NCBI GenBank assembly: GCA_033239005.1
Contig: BSQZ01000050.1
Span: 3,615,001 to 3,679,000, forward strand
Direction: 5' to 3'
Origin: Lamellibrachia satsuma
Taxonomy: Eukaryota > Annelida > Polychaeta > Sabellida > Siboglinidae
DNA: 64,000 bases
Shown: positions 49,150 through 62,480 of the stretch, piece after piece
Layout of the letters: every line of letters begins with the position of its first letter
Position numbering within the stretch: the first letter of the stretch is position 1
Translations under genes and position numbers: made by a program
The notes under the pieces: generated by a model
Databases searched by the model: none
The model's input: only the letters and a program-made list of their open reading frames with translations
Told to the model about the DNA's origin: nothing

Positions 49150-49660
49150 TATTATTACAGGTAACATATTGTTTCCCGTTTGTGAGATAGCTCTTTAACC
49201 ATTTCAGTGGAGTACCCTTTATTCCATAGTATTCAAGTTTATTTTAAATAAATTGGTGGTTAGTTACTTTAAGTAGATCGAGAAAAACGCCGAGGACATA
49301 GTTTTTTTGTAGTGCGTTCATTTGCTATAGCTAAACATGTTATTGTTAACCATGCTATTTTTTTTCATACGTCCTTTTGTTTACAACGTTTCCCAATATT
49401 GTATAATTGGAAAACTCATCTTTAGCTTTTCACTTGTAAATAGGTATACTTTTGTACTTTTTAATTGGTCAGGTATTTATATATATATATAGCTATTGGT
49501 GTGGATATTCGCTCACCAACTAATTTAAGAAAGTAGGGACTAAACTGATCATAACCAGAACTTTTCTTAGGTTGAAGTGACATTATAATTTGCTTGATTT
49601 TATCTGCATCGGTTGGATTAACCAAAAAACAGACTTCTTGGATTTGTTTTAGGGCAATTT
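49150..49660 (-). mobile_element. Non-LTR retrotransposon RT fragment, heavily decayed
   Basis: The minus strand reads IKQIIMSLQPKKSSGYDQFS and YFLKLVGERISTPIA (about 49480-49650), the start of an RT domain. Closer to 49150 it reads EYYGIKGTPLKWLKSYLTNG and KQYVT, a later RT block. Frame changes and deletions lie between. Confidence 0.65.
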
Positions 49661-49859
49661 AGAAAATATTGGGTAAATAGTTTTATGCTCGGGGATTTCA
49701 TTTGCAACGCTTGTAAAATAACTGCTTAATTACAAATTACACCTAGTACCTACAGGTTGACTAATACATGTGCAAGACTTTCACGGATTGTATTTCTTTA
49801 ATTGAACCAGTGTTTGATTTCAAAACAACTCTTCGCGCAGTCAGTCGCCGATATTTTTA
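49661..49859. other. Nothing recognised
   Basis: Short non-coding join between two retroelement fragments. Confidence 0.5.
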
Positions 49860-50235
49860 GCAGTCGTGTCTAAGTGCTAGTGTCGTCCGCTTGGCTGTCA
49901 AGTCTTCATTCTTGTAGATGGGCTTCTCACGGTGTATACTGTTGTAGTTATTCAAACTGGTGCGGGCGCGATAGACCTCGTCCCGGGTCACTTCACTCCA
50001 AAAACGTACGATGATAGTTTGCGAGGGCGACCCTGATCAATAGGTTTTGGCCCGAGGCGGTTGGAACGGTTCAAATGAGCGACACTGATCTCGAACAGCC
50101 CCGTCTTCTTCAACGTGCGGGAGTTCGAACGTCGTGAGTACTGCTCATGACTGTCCGCCTCCACCTGCAGTGTGCAGCTAGTAGCTGGAATACCTCGATG
50201 ACGAGGTTATCAGGTTTTCCCGCGTGCTCGAACTT
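49860..50235 (-). mobile_element. L1-type ORF1 protein fragment
   Basis: The minus strand gives SNRLGPKPIDQGRPR, then after a frame break IIVRFWSEVTRDEVYRAR and EKPIYKNEDLTAKRTTLAL. The pattern R-GP-P-RPR-IIVRF...VYRAR...I-ED-T matches the nucleic-acid-binding ORF1p-like domain (Transposase_22 type) of L1-like elements. GC-richer than its surroundings. Confidence 0.6.
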
Positions 50236-50639
50236 GGCTGCTTTGGCCTGGCCACCCCCTGGCAGTCTTCAGTTGTTCCAGTTATGCAGTGAAATATGAC
50301 CCGATAATAGTGTATTCAGGCGACATGCTGTTGTCAGTGCGCGCTGGCGCAGAACGGAATGGGCGGCGTGTATGGCACTCAACGAAGTGGACCGAAATAG
50401 ACAACGTTCTTTGAACCAATATTGGCAGGTAATATAAACACAATGACGGCAAGAGTTTATATGCGTGAGTAAGAAGTAAACAGTAAGTTCGAGATAAGGT
50501 CGGACGACTGGAAAATAACAGTGGTCACATAATTTTAGAGGGGTCTCAAACGACATAGGTCCTGAATGAGTATTTCAGCTCAGGTTTTACCACAGAAGAT
50601 ATCAGCTCACTTCCAGTTCCAATTATTAAATTTGATGAC
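50236..50639. other. No gene recognised
   Basis: The minus frame 50556-50269 shows no motif. May be retroelement-derived. Confidence 0.4.
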
Positions 50640-52559
<1,920 letters not shown>

Positions 52560-52980
52560 CATACCAATTTACCAAGCTCATTAAAAAACTATAATTTACT
52601 AAAAGCACATCTCGACTCCATAAGCATAAAATTCGATGTCATTGCGATAACCGAGGCGGGTATGAATAACTTGGTTGGATGTGCTAATATATTTAAAGCA
52701 AATACATTCTACTATCACGGACCAGTAAATTATAACAAAGGTGGAGTTGCTTTATATAGTAAAGAGAACTTGTATGTCAACAAAAGACAGGACTTAGTAC
52801 TCGGGGATAACTGGAGGTTCGACAGTATTTGATGAGTAACAGATCACTGTGCAACTCTTATTGATCATATTAATATATACCGACCTTTAAAATACATAGA
52901 AAATGTCTTAATCTCAGGTAGTGTTTTGCACCATTCATTGTTGTCGCTTAGTTATGTATAACACAAAGCCTTCGTCAGCT
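52560..52980 (+). mobile_element. Non-LTR retrotransposon endonuclease fragment
   Basis: Plus strand reads FDVIAITEAGMNNLVGCANI, FYYHGPVNYNKGGVALYSK and LVLGDNWRFDSI, then degraded DHINIYRP-like sequence. This matches the apurinic-type endonuclease of jockey/I-like elements (ITET, GGV-Y). Its RT half is not next to it. Confidence 0.68.
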
Positions 52981-53328
52981 GAAACAGGCAATCTGGATAA
53001 AAAAAACAGACTGTCGTCCTCTTTATCTACACCATCAGATACCCTCTGTGAATTTCAAACAGCGTCCTCTATCGAAAATGTGCGTGCAACCCACTGAGCT
53101 TGTCTGCCGTCAAACGTTCGGTGGAGTCTGTTTGAACGTGTGTGTCGCGTGCCGCATGAAGCGCCTGATAACTGGCCATTGACCGGAGTTTCTCACTCAC
53201 TAACGTGGTAGGCTGGCTAGGGCGACCGCGAACAACATTACCAACAACCCTCGACAAAGATATGTAGCACGTCGACAAGCGTCTTCGAAACCACCTAGAT
53301 CTAGATGAAGGAAGGTTCACGCTTGTAT

Positions 53329-53383
<55 letters not shown>

Positions 53384-53384
53384 C
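53329..53384. repeat. (GCAC)n microsatellite
   Basis: About 14 GCAC units. Confidence 0.98.
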
Positions 53385-53459
53385 GAAGCTACAACTACAG
53401 TTCCTCCCAAGTTATTGTTTACATCCAAGTCCTGTGTATAGGCATTTAAGTTTCTCAAA

Positions 53460-54260
53460 ATGGAATAACACCTGTAATTTTTGAAACTATTTAACTAATT
53501 TGTCGAGATCGTTTTGTAAATGTGGTTTATCTTCATCATGTTTAACCTTTCAAAACACTTTCATGTAATCCGCAAATTTCAGTACCTTGAGTATTATATC
53601 ATCGTACAGTTCATTCATATAAATATTAAGAATAATAAAAGTCTTAACTCTGATCCTTGTGGTACCCCACTCAAAACTGATTTCCGGTTTGAAATCTCTC
53701 CATCTACTACAACACGCTGTCTACTGTCAATCAGCAATTTTTATGCAGTCGACTAAGCCATCATCTCCGATACCATGGGCTATTAAATTAATTAGTAATA
53801 TTTGATGTGACACTTTGTCGAAAGATTTCAGAAAATCTAAGTACATAATATCTACTGGCGATCCCTCGTCTAACCACTTAGTGATGTCTTCCAGAAAAAA
53901 CATAACATATTTGTTAAGCACGACCTCGCTTTTATGAATACTTGTTGAGATGGATTTCATAATTTATGCCTAACAAAGAAGTCCACCATATAGTATTTAA
54001 GCTCACTGGTCTGTAACTCTCTGACTTATTTCACGAACCCTTTTTAAATAATGGTATGATGTTTGCTTCTTTCCATTCAAAAAGAACCATTCCCTGTTTT
54101 AACGACAAGTTGAACATTATTGCAAGTGGTATGATAATTTGTTCTTCTGTTTCAATGATACATTTTGTCGGAATTCCGTCCACTCCAGGTGATTTATTTT
54201 GCTTCATTGGCTACCATTTCTAGAGTTACAATTAACTGTCCTAAATCATATGATTTCGCC
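53460..54260 (-). mobile_element. CR1-like RT fragment, minus strand
   Basis: The minus strand carries ITKWLDEGSPVDIMYLDFLK, SFDKVSHQILLINLIAHGIG, RQRVVVDGEISNRKSVLSG and VPQGS, closely similar to the 38-kb copy. Upstream (to 54250), degraded KEAKSYDLGQL-type and TWSGRNSDK-type pieces remain. Several stops. Confidence 0.75.
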
Positions 54261-54317
54261 TCCTTAAATAATATAATATCCTCTTTGGTGATATTATATA
54301 TCCAGCACTGTCTCCTT

Positions 54318-54470
54318 GGCCCGAGGTTATAAACCGTACTCAAACTCAAGCTCAAGTCTGTGCTCCAGTCTGAGATTTTATGCTCACCAGAGTTTTCGTG
54401 CTCAACCGAAGTTATAAAACGTCTTGAGTACGTACTCAGCTGAGAACGAGACGACGCTGTTTTTCATATA
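54318..54470 (+). repeat. Left terminal region of the Harbinger element
   Basis: Nearly identical over about 150 bp to the left end of the next element (57634-57790), including GTTTTCGTGCTCAACCGA and TGAGTACGTACTCAGCTGAG. Confidence 0.88.
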
Positions 54471-54572
54471 CACAAGCGGCCGAAATGGAACTCTTTCGTT
54501 GATGAAGGTAAGAAACAGACTGTAAACAAGTGTCGTCTGTTACTTAGACGCTAGTAAGTAGTAAACATTACG

Positions 54573-55725
54573 ATGGCAAACGAGGAGAGTGGTACGAGCG
54601 TAGGTGTTGAGGATTTGAAGAAGAGGGGGAAAGCGTGGGGAGAGATAGAAGAGAAGTTTTTAATAAGAGAAGTGCTTCAATGGGAAGACTCATTATTCGG
54701 AGTTATCCGTGGGTGTGGAAAGAAATCTGTGCACCGAATTCGTACCGATGCTTGGCGGCAAGTTGCCGACGCGTTAAAATCGTACGCGTAAGGCCAATGA
54801 TAACTAAATTGCTTTTATAGCTTTCTAATATTAAATATTGTTGTGTAGTGTTATTAGTGTGCATAATAATAATAATAATAATAATAATACGTGGGAATGT
54901 ATATGGCACTAACACTATATGGCATTGCCATTGGCCATTACATTGCAATGGATGTTGGTAGCTTTTATTTCACCTTAATTTGATATGCTGTTACTCTTGC
55001 TGTTTCGTTGTTGTCATTATTATTAATGTTCTTTACTCATAAACATATTTAATTATGTAACATGTTATTTTTAGAGTGTCTACAAACGTCCGAGATGTTC
55101 ATGAAGTAAAGAAGAAGTATTTTAATTTGAAACAGAGAGGTATAACTATTGTTGAGCACGCACCCACGCACGCACACATGCACATGCACAAATTTTAGGT
55201 GGCTAATTAATGGCTAAGGAATTTGGCACAATGTTTATGATTCATTCCATCTAAAATCAACACGGGGTAAAAGCTTGAGGGTCTCACATTGTGATGAAAA
55301 AATATATAAAAATACTTTTATGGATATAATAACCACACACCAATTCTGAGGCTTTAACTTCAAGCGTTTTGGGGTTATGGCCCGTTAAAGATAACGTATA
55401 ACACCCTTTTTGGCACCCACAAATCCTGTATGTGTTTTGTTGATGTTTTCTGAGAATTATATCTCATCTCTGGAAACATTTTCATAAAAATCTGAATTGT
55501 TGATTTTAAGTGAAATGACCATTACATTTTATGTTATGTGACCATTGATGATGACACTTTCTGCTATTACAGCAAAAGCCAAAATTGATGCCATGAGGAG
55601 GGCCAGGTTTGTAACAGGTGTGTGGCCTGCACCTCCTCCACTTACCTCGGTGGAGGAGGCCATGGCGAATACACTAGAAGGGAGGCCTGGTGTTCATGGA
55701 ATAGCCGGAGGTATGGATACTGATG
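54573..55725 (+). CDS. Harbinger Myb/SANT-like DNA-binding protein, three visible exons
   Basis: ATG 54573 opens exon 1 (54573-54787): KAWGEIEEKFLIREVLQWED, then IRTDAWRQVADALKSY, a trihelix typical of Harbinger Myb-like partners (NAIF1/MSANTD type). Donor GTAAGG follows. Exon 2 is 55075-55139 (VRDVHEVKKKYFNLKQR) after acceptor TTTTTAG. Exon 3 is 55573-55725 (AKAKIDAMRRARFVTG, then EGRPGVHGIAGGMDTDG) after acceptor TATTACAG, with donor GTAAGC at its end. Joining the three keeps one frame of 144 codons, and all splice sites are canonical. In the family this protein binds the transposon ends and brings in the transposase. The last exon is not seen. It may still be translatable. Confidence 0.7.
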
Positions 55726-55925
55726 GTAAGCACTTATACGAGAATGGTAAAACAGTCTTCTTTCCAGAACATTTGAACATTATACAGTAGAAAATGTTGT
55801 GTATTCATTCGATATATTGTGTGCAATGAAAAAATTTTGTGATACATGACGTATGGTTTTATGAATTTGTTGTTAAAGATTTAAGATTACATAATACAAA
55901 TATTCTTCCAGTGTTGTGTATTTAC

Positions 55926-57224
55926 CATTTTCAAATTTTATGCAAAGTTCAGAAGCTCGGAATATCCGACTGTCGTGGACCGCCCCGGCCATCTTGCAGT
56001 GCAGCTCGTTATTCGGAAGCTTGCATCGCAGCACATCTGCAGTTAAGAGGATATGTATGCACATGGATATTGTTTAAACATGTAATATTGTGTTGACCTA
56101 TAATTTAATTTGATGCAGTATTTGTATATTGCATAATTTACAAAAGTTATTAATTTGCTATTGTAACTGCATTGATATTTAATTAAATTCATTTAAGTTG
56201 TGGTAAATATTATTTATGTGAACAGTGTATTTCATGTTTTATTTTGTACATATTAATTTATTCTTTGTACATGGAATTTTGTGACATTGATCATTAATAA
56301 AAAAATACATTGTTTTGAAATATATTGGCTCTCTCTTTGTTTATAATCTCCTTACCTGTACATTTAAGGAATGGTATCCCTTTCGATTCACGTAGTCTGC
56401 CTCATTGTCTTGTGGTCGCTGTAGTCTTATGTGAGTCCCATCAATGCAACTCAGAACATTTGGAAAGCCTGTAATTATAATTACAACTATGTCTATGTAT
56501 TATATTATTATAATAATATTTATTTTAAAACAAAAGTCCATGTATTAATAGACTACATGTACACAATATTAATATACACACAAATTACGACGTGCAATAA
56601 AAGTACATTTCAAAGATGTAAATATAAACCTGTGCTGTGCATTAAAAGTTATTAGAATATTCAAGTATTTAATCTACATACAACATGTCACATGCATTTC
56701 AAAACACGTACAACTTAATATGTTTACCTAACTATTTATTTCTGCTATATTAATATTTACCACATGAATGCTTGTAAATACTGAACAGTTGCTAAATGTG
56801 TCCAAATTACAAAACTTCTGTCCTGAGTATTAGTGATTAATAGTAATACCAATGATGTCCTTAGTTAAGTTTTGTTTAATGACTAGTCGCTGCAGACTAT
56901 GCTGTAATTATTATTTGTGAAACAGACGGTGGCAATATCTTGTTTGGCATGCCTCCTGCTTAATACATAACGGATAGTGCTGCCTCCTGGGTTGCTTACA
57001 TGGATTCGGGATAATTCCGTTTCGCATGTATATTTACCTGCAATCTTCGAGAATGCTTGTTTAGTTTCGATTGCACGTTGGCCCATAGGGAATTTGACAA
57101 ATCGTCCCACTAACGCTGCTATCATGCGGGATATTGTACGAATAAAACGTCCTGCCGTTGATCTTGACAATTCTGTCGCATCTCCAATCAACAAATGGAT
57201 GGCTCCCGTCGCCAAGACAAACAA
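55926..57224 (-). pseudogene. Harbinger transposase, three exons visible, C-terminus lost
   Basis: Minus strand. Exon 1 ends at 57038: FVLATGAIHLLIGDATELSR, STAGRFIRTISRMI, KFPMGQRAIETKQAFSKIA, an HTH-like part. Exon 2 is 56468-56356: [20 protein letters not shown] holds the first catalytic Asp, then [14 protein letters not shown]. Exon 3 is 56036-55926: a CTARWPG block, then, after a one-base deletion, VHDSRIFRASEL with the second Asp region. Donors and acceptors (GTAAATA, TTACAG, GTAAGG, CTGCAG) are intact and phases agree. The exon with the final acidic residue is absent, so the enzyme is dead. It is convergent with the Myb-like gene. Confidence 0.78.
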
Positions 57225-57633
57225 AAAGGAGTATTGCGGTATGTGTCGCTTGCCAGATTGGGTAAAATTTGGAGTATGTATACGATTGTATCAAGCCAAA
57301 AACGAAATATATTGTATACCTCGTCTTCGGATAAGTATTATAATGGATTTGTGCCATCTTGATAAGGCGTGGACGCCTAACACGACCTACGCGTCTGATT
57401 TCGCGACGAAATTGCCGCGCGTGAGCTGCCATTTTTATTTTGAGTACGCAATTGAGCATGGTCTTGAGCATACTCAGGATTTCAGCATTTCGTGCTCAAC
57501 GCTGAGCACGATTTCGTGCTCAAGATGTTTTATAACCTCGCCTGAGTTTGAGCATAGTGTGAAAGCGAGGCTTGACCATGAAACTGTACTCAATTGAGTT
57601 GAGTACGGTTTATAACCTCGGGCCCAGGGGCAG

Positions 57634-59556
57634 GGCCCGAGGTTATAAACCGTACTCAAGCTCAAGTCGGTGCTCAAGTTTGAGATTTCATGCTCACCAG
57701 AGTTTTCGTGCTCAACCGAGGTTATAAAACGTCTTGAGTACGTACTCAGCTGAGTACGAAACGACGCGGTTTTTTCAAATGCACAAGCGGCCAAGTGGAA
57801 CTCTCTTTTTGAAAAAGATAACAAAGATACTTCCGCATATAAACAGTGGTGGACGAAGAATTTCGGCTGCAAGCATCTCTTTTGCGGGAAAAAGCGCCGG
57901 AGAAAAATCAACCCATCACCAATATCACACGGTGTGTGGAAAGTCGAGCACACAGTGAACGATTTAACAGACAGAACGAAACGAATCACAAGATAAAACT
58001 GTCTAAAAATTAAAAAAATTGCAAAAAGTAATACCTCGCAGCTAGGCTAAGATTATGCCCCAACTAAGCGATTCGGCAGCCTAAGTAATTATGTTTGCCA
58101 TGTTCATTTGGCGTAGTAACTAGAACTTCTGAAATGTACCGAGGAACACGATAAGTTGAATTTTGTTAATGAATGCAAATGTTAATATAACATCAATTTC
58201 GTTACAAAATATATCTATGCTGTCAAAGGTAAACAATAATGCTATTAATGGCATTACCTAAATCCGTGGACGTGGTTCATTATAATATTTTGTTTTAATA
58301 TTTCATTAGAATGTCCATTGTTTCTATAATCTATACATGCGTGTAACAGTACACACGTACGGGAAAGAGGAGTACAAAAATAAACATTTTGTGAGACAAA
58401 GATTCAGTTTCATATTTTTTATCATTCTATGTGTACTGAATATGTAAAAACTACTCTGTTCAGATCATGATGTACCTATGGCTATGGCTATACACTTGAA
58501 CTATAGTCCATACACTTGTCTGGTGGAACCATACGTCAGACTCTGTGTGGTACACAGTGATGTATTCAGATTGTTGCGCAGTGAACCCAGAAACTTAAGT
58601 ATTTGTCAAAACTAAGAAATAGCGGTGTTAACAACTAATTTTGTTTGCCCCCTTAGCCTAGGCTTAGTTTTGACGTCGGGTGTCACATGTTTGTATCACG
58701 GGGATTACCCACTGTTAGTAGTATATAATTTTAGTCCAGCCTATCTTTTATATGGGTGTAGTATTACAGAATAAAGTGATTGAAATTAATAGATGATATG
58801 CTAAAACGGATTTCATTGAATATCATAGAAAGGTTTGTATTACTCCTTAATGATTAATATTTTTATAGATAATAAAACAAATATAGTACTAAAACAATAT
58901 CAAACAGTAACGTGTAAACTGAAAGAGTAAGCTATGTTATCATTGATTTGTAGTGGTAATTCTTAATAATAATAATTATGTTGAGAGTGCCCAAGCGAAT
59001 ATATTATTTGCACTTTTAATGTGCACACTATCTACTATATGGAATCATTATTTCCATAACATATATTATTTTATTTATCATAAATTAAGTTATATTTGAA
59101 ATAGGTTACTGCACAAGACAATATATGCAGCATATGTTAGTATTAGTATTATATTACATACGCCCTGGGTATATGCACTACACATGTAGCTGTTTTCACT
59201 AACACCTTACTTAGTTTAGTGTGGCATGCCTCTTAATCATTGTATAGCTATATTTGCCAGTACTTTATATTCAGATCACATACTTTTCCCAAAGTATGAT
59301 GTTCTTCTTTGTCTAAGAAAAGTTGTGATATCTTTGTATCTATTATTTGGAAAATTTGCATTTACTATAAATTATAGGAAAGGTGTAAACACTATATTAG
59401 AGCTGTAGTTTGTCACCTGCACTAGTTCGTTCTTAGATTTCCTGCGGCATTGAAGTAGTAAGGCTAGAACAGCATTATGTTTAACATCAATAACTTACAA
59501 TTTTACTTTTTGCGGTAGCCTAAATATATGGAAGAGTTTGAGCATAACCTCGGGCC
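57634..59556 (+). mobile_element. Non-autonomous Harbinger derivative, abutting the first element
   Basis: Starts with the same GGCCCGAGGTTATAAACCGT end nine bases after the first element stops, and finishes with ATAACCTCGGGCC at 59544-59556. CAG at 57631-57633 and 59557-59559 forms a 3-bp target duplication of the size used by Harbinger. The 1.9-kb body has no Myb or transposase coding; 57734-57958 is only an open frame over the terminal region. It shares about 150 bp of left subterminal sequence with its neighbour. Confidence 0.72.
59220..59310 (+). repeat. Dispersed repeat shared with 19211-19300
   Basis: GTGGCATGCCTC, then TGTATAGCTAT, CAGATCACATA and AAAGTATGATGTTCTTC match 19211-19300 at roughly two thirds of positions, same orientation. 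Confidence 0.5.
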
Positions 59557-59559
59557 CAG

Positions 59560-60145
59560 GTCTTGCACATTCCGACAAGTTTCTTATTCCTCATATCTAG
59601 ACTAGTTTCTTTTCATATTTTTTTTGCATTCAGACACAATCAGACTTGGTCTTGAGGTCAGTGTTATACTGGTCGATGTAGTTTTCGACCTATTTAATAG
59701 AATATGCGTTTAAAAAAATCTGAAGAAACATTTTGTGTAAGAGATCGATATAACAAATCAGCAAAAGCTACTTCATTTATTCAATGCAAACAAATTATTA
59801 AAACAGTTGTTTTGAGTGACGTACGCTTTATTTACTCCTGACGTACGCACAAAAAACTCTTCTAATAGCTTCTTTTGACAAGTGTTTCTTTCTAGACCAT
59901 TTTTTTTTCAAGGGAACAAATTGTTCAATGTTACTCTAAATTCAATCTGTGCCTTCTTCATCAGCATGTTATTCCAATCAAGCTTTGCTAAGTATTTTTT
60001 CATACCTTTATATTTATCTTTGAGGAAGTTTCTCCTGTATTTGTTTCATTTACATGTGAAATAATGTGAGCAAGGGTAAAGTGTACCATGTTTTACGCAT
60101 ATTATCCTTCGCTTTGCAGTCAGTGAGGACGCAATACGGTACGCC
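59560..60145 (+). promoter_or_regulatory. 5' flank of the glycosyltransferase gene
   Basis: AT-rich. ATTATCCTTCGCTTTGCAG ending at 60120, 25 bases before the ATG, reads as a splice acceptor, so a 5' UTR exon probably lies upstream. No TATA box tied to it. Confidence 0.4.
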
Positions 60146-61145
60146 ATGGATCGAGCCCGCAAGTTCTTCTCACTTTCTATCGTCGCTTTCGTGATTTGCG
60201 TTTCTCTGTATCTGATTGCCATCAACCACATCTCGAAAAGCGGACATCCTAGAACTGGTGAATTAGGCAAAGCTGGATGTTCCGTATCCGACATTAGAAG
60301 GGAAAGTGACAAACAGGGCCAGTGCCTTCCCGAAACGTACCGCGACATCAGCGAAAGTTTCCAGGAGAGAAGTTCAAAACGTGAGGCCTTAATGCGTTGT
60401 GCAGAGGCCGACTTCTTTGATGTAATTCGAAAACAGGGCGGAGCAGATCCTAAGCTTCTATCGGAGAAGACGGAATCGCCGAAAGAGAAAATATATGGGG
60501 AGAGGAATGAATACGTTGTCCCGAATGTCGTCCATTACATCCTGTTTAGTCGTCCAGTGCAATTCCAATTTCTAACCTACCTCAGTTACCGGAGCGCGCA
60601 CAAATTCATCAAACCCAATTACATACTGTTGCACGGCGACGTACTACCAACGGGGTACTGGTGGAACCGTACCCTGGCTGATGTTCCCAACATCTACCAT
60701 GTCTACGTGAAGGGTACGACATCTATATATGGACAGAAATTCGCCTACCCTACTCAACACTCCAACCTTTTGCGCCTCTACATCATGTTAGGTAAGTATA
60801 GCATTCGTGGTATATCTTTTGTTTTATACTACCTTCGCGTGGTCACCATATCCACACTGAAATGCTACGTTTGAGTTCGAATAATGATCGCACTAACTGT
60901 TACGAAGTTAGGTCGCTAACTTGTTCAGTAATATATTACGGCATATTTTATCATAATGTGATACAAAAACAAACATGATATGCATGGATTTTCGGTAGCC
61001 GTCCGCACACTTAAACACCCCACGCCGATACAGATCATTCTTGGGGCCGCGGAAAAGCCGTGCATTTAATATGAAGTGTGACCGGCTAACTGATGGCTGA
61101 AGTGTGACAGCTGAAACACATGATGATGATAATGATGATACATGA

Positions 61146-61223
<78 letters not shown>

Positions 61224-61271
61224 TATATATATATATGTATATATACATATATATACACATACATATATATA

Positions 61272-61306
<35 letters not shown>

Positions 61307-61343
61307 ATATAGCCGAAACACATGATGGTGATGATGATGATGA

Positions 61344-61381
<38 letters not shown>

Positions 61382-61883
61382 TGTTTCAGATTATGGTGGC
61401 ATTTACCTCGATCACGATGTGATTGTTGTAAAATCGTTCGACGCGCTGCGTAAATATGACTTCACAATCGGCAGGGAGATTTCATATTCGCTCAACAATG
61501 GCGTCATGCTCGGCAGACAGGGGGCACCGTTTGTACAAATCTGGCTTGAGATATATCGCTCGACAAAGTTACACCTGAAAGATTTCGGTTACGAGTCAGT
61601 TCGCATGGCCCATCGCCTATGGGAACTCTTCCCGCATTTGGTACATGTGGAAGAAAGATCTCTGGCCTACCCCAACTACAATGACGCCGTTCATTTCTAC
61701 CGCGATCCCTACGACTGGAGCAAGAACTTCGCGGTGCACGTGATGCGTGAAGAAACAGCCAAGATTCCAAATGACCCTGAGTCGCTGGAAGGCTACGATT
61801 GTTTGTTGGGACAAGTGATGCGACTAGTGTATTTCGGCGATCAAAAATTACTATCGAATGTAACGTGGAAAGGCTTGAAATAA
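60146..61883 (+). CDS. GT32-like Golgi glycosyltransferase, two coding exons (379 aa)
   Basis: Exons 60146-60791 and 61390-61883, joined through GT/AG (GTTAG|GTAAGT, TTTCAG|ATTATG), give one 379-residue frame. ATG lies in a good context (CGCCATGG). Residues 8-26 are a signal anchor, so a type II Golgi membrane protein is expected. Residues 125-133 (VPNVVHYIL) open the sugar-transferase fold. 204-226 carry [12 protein letters not shown] then [11 protein letters not shown], where D223-H-D225 is the DXD metal/nucleotide-sugar motif of the GT32/Gb3-synthase clan. [13 protein letters not shown] and the C-terminal [15 protein letters not shown] follow. Donor and acceptor sugars cannot be told. The gene looks intact and is the clearest functional host gene in the window. 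Confidence 0.9.
60792..61389 (+). other. Intron of the glycosyltransferase gene with TA-rich microsatellites
   Basis: 598 bases with GTAAGT donor and TTTCAG acceptor. Two (TA)n arrays (61147-61312 with TGTG/TATG interruptions, and 61347-61378) follow two copies of GAAACACATGATGRTGATRATGATGA-like sequence near 61113 and 61314. The second array ends about ten bases before the acceptor. Confidence 0.85.
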
Positions 61884-62480
61884 TGTGGCTTCGAAGGAGG
61901 ATGGGAGTGAGGGAGTAAGGGAGGGAGAAGTGGAGAAAGGGAAGGAGCTAGGGGAGAGGGAGGGAGCTGGAGAGGGGAGGGAGAGGGGGAGCCTAGTGTC
62001 TGTTGTATCGAACTGACAATTTTATATCTAGTGTCAATCCAGTCCTTGAGTCAAATAGTCCAGCGGATAGGTGAAAGCATTATGCAATGTTTAAATAAAA
62101 ACACGACACTTGGTACACATGTACAACACACTATGAGGAAAATTACTAAGAGCCTTGAGTCAGCAATGGCGGTCACAAAATGGCCGGCATGAAGAGAGAG
62201 AGGGAGAGAGGGAGAGAGGGAAGTAGAGAGAGAGGGGGGGAGGGGGAGAGAGAGGTAGGGAGAGAGAATGGGAGAGAGAGGGAGGGAGGGAGAGAAAGAA
62301 GAGAGAGGGGGAGGAGGGAGGGAGAGAGAGATAGATGGAGGACTGGAGGGAGGGGGAAGGAAGGGAGGGAGAGAAGGGGAGAGAGGAGGGACTGGAAGGA
62401 TGGAGGAAAGGGGAGGGAGGGAGTGATGGAGAGTGAGGGAGGGAGGGAGGAGTGAGGGAGGGAGGGAGGGAAGGAGATGG
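61884..62480. repeat. Purine-rich GGGA/GAGA low-complexity tract
   Basis: 61895-61990 and 62190-62480 are almost pure A/G on the plus strand, with GGGAGGGAGAGA-type units. Frames here are Arg/Glu/Gly or Ser/Pro/Leu runs and not genes. AATAAA at 62094-62099 may be the polyadenylation signal of the glycosyltransferase. Confidence 0.9.

Larger units (their letters stand above)
54318..57624 (+). mobile_element. Harbinger-type DNA transposon with Myb-like gene and transposase relic
   Basis: Terminal inverted repeats match exactly over at least 26 bp (both begin GGCCCGAGGTTATAAACCGT). Inside are a plus-strand, spliced Myb/SANT-like gene and, on the minus strand, exons of a DDE transposase, the two-gene layout typical of PIF/Harbinger. 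Subterminal regions repeat GCTCA/TGAGC motifs and a GAGTACGTACTC palindrome, likely protein-binding sites. The flanks are CTT (left) and CAG (right), so no clean target duplication is seen. The transposase C-terminus is missing. Confidence 0.82.

Noticed and set aside
57061..57471. 136-codon minus ORF upstream of the transposase exon
   Set aside because: Mostly a different frame from the recognisable transposase motifs; partly a shadow of exon 1 and of the terminal region.
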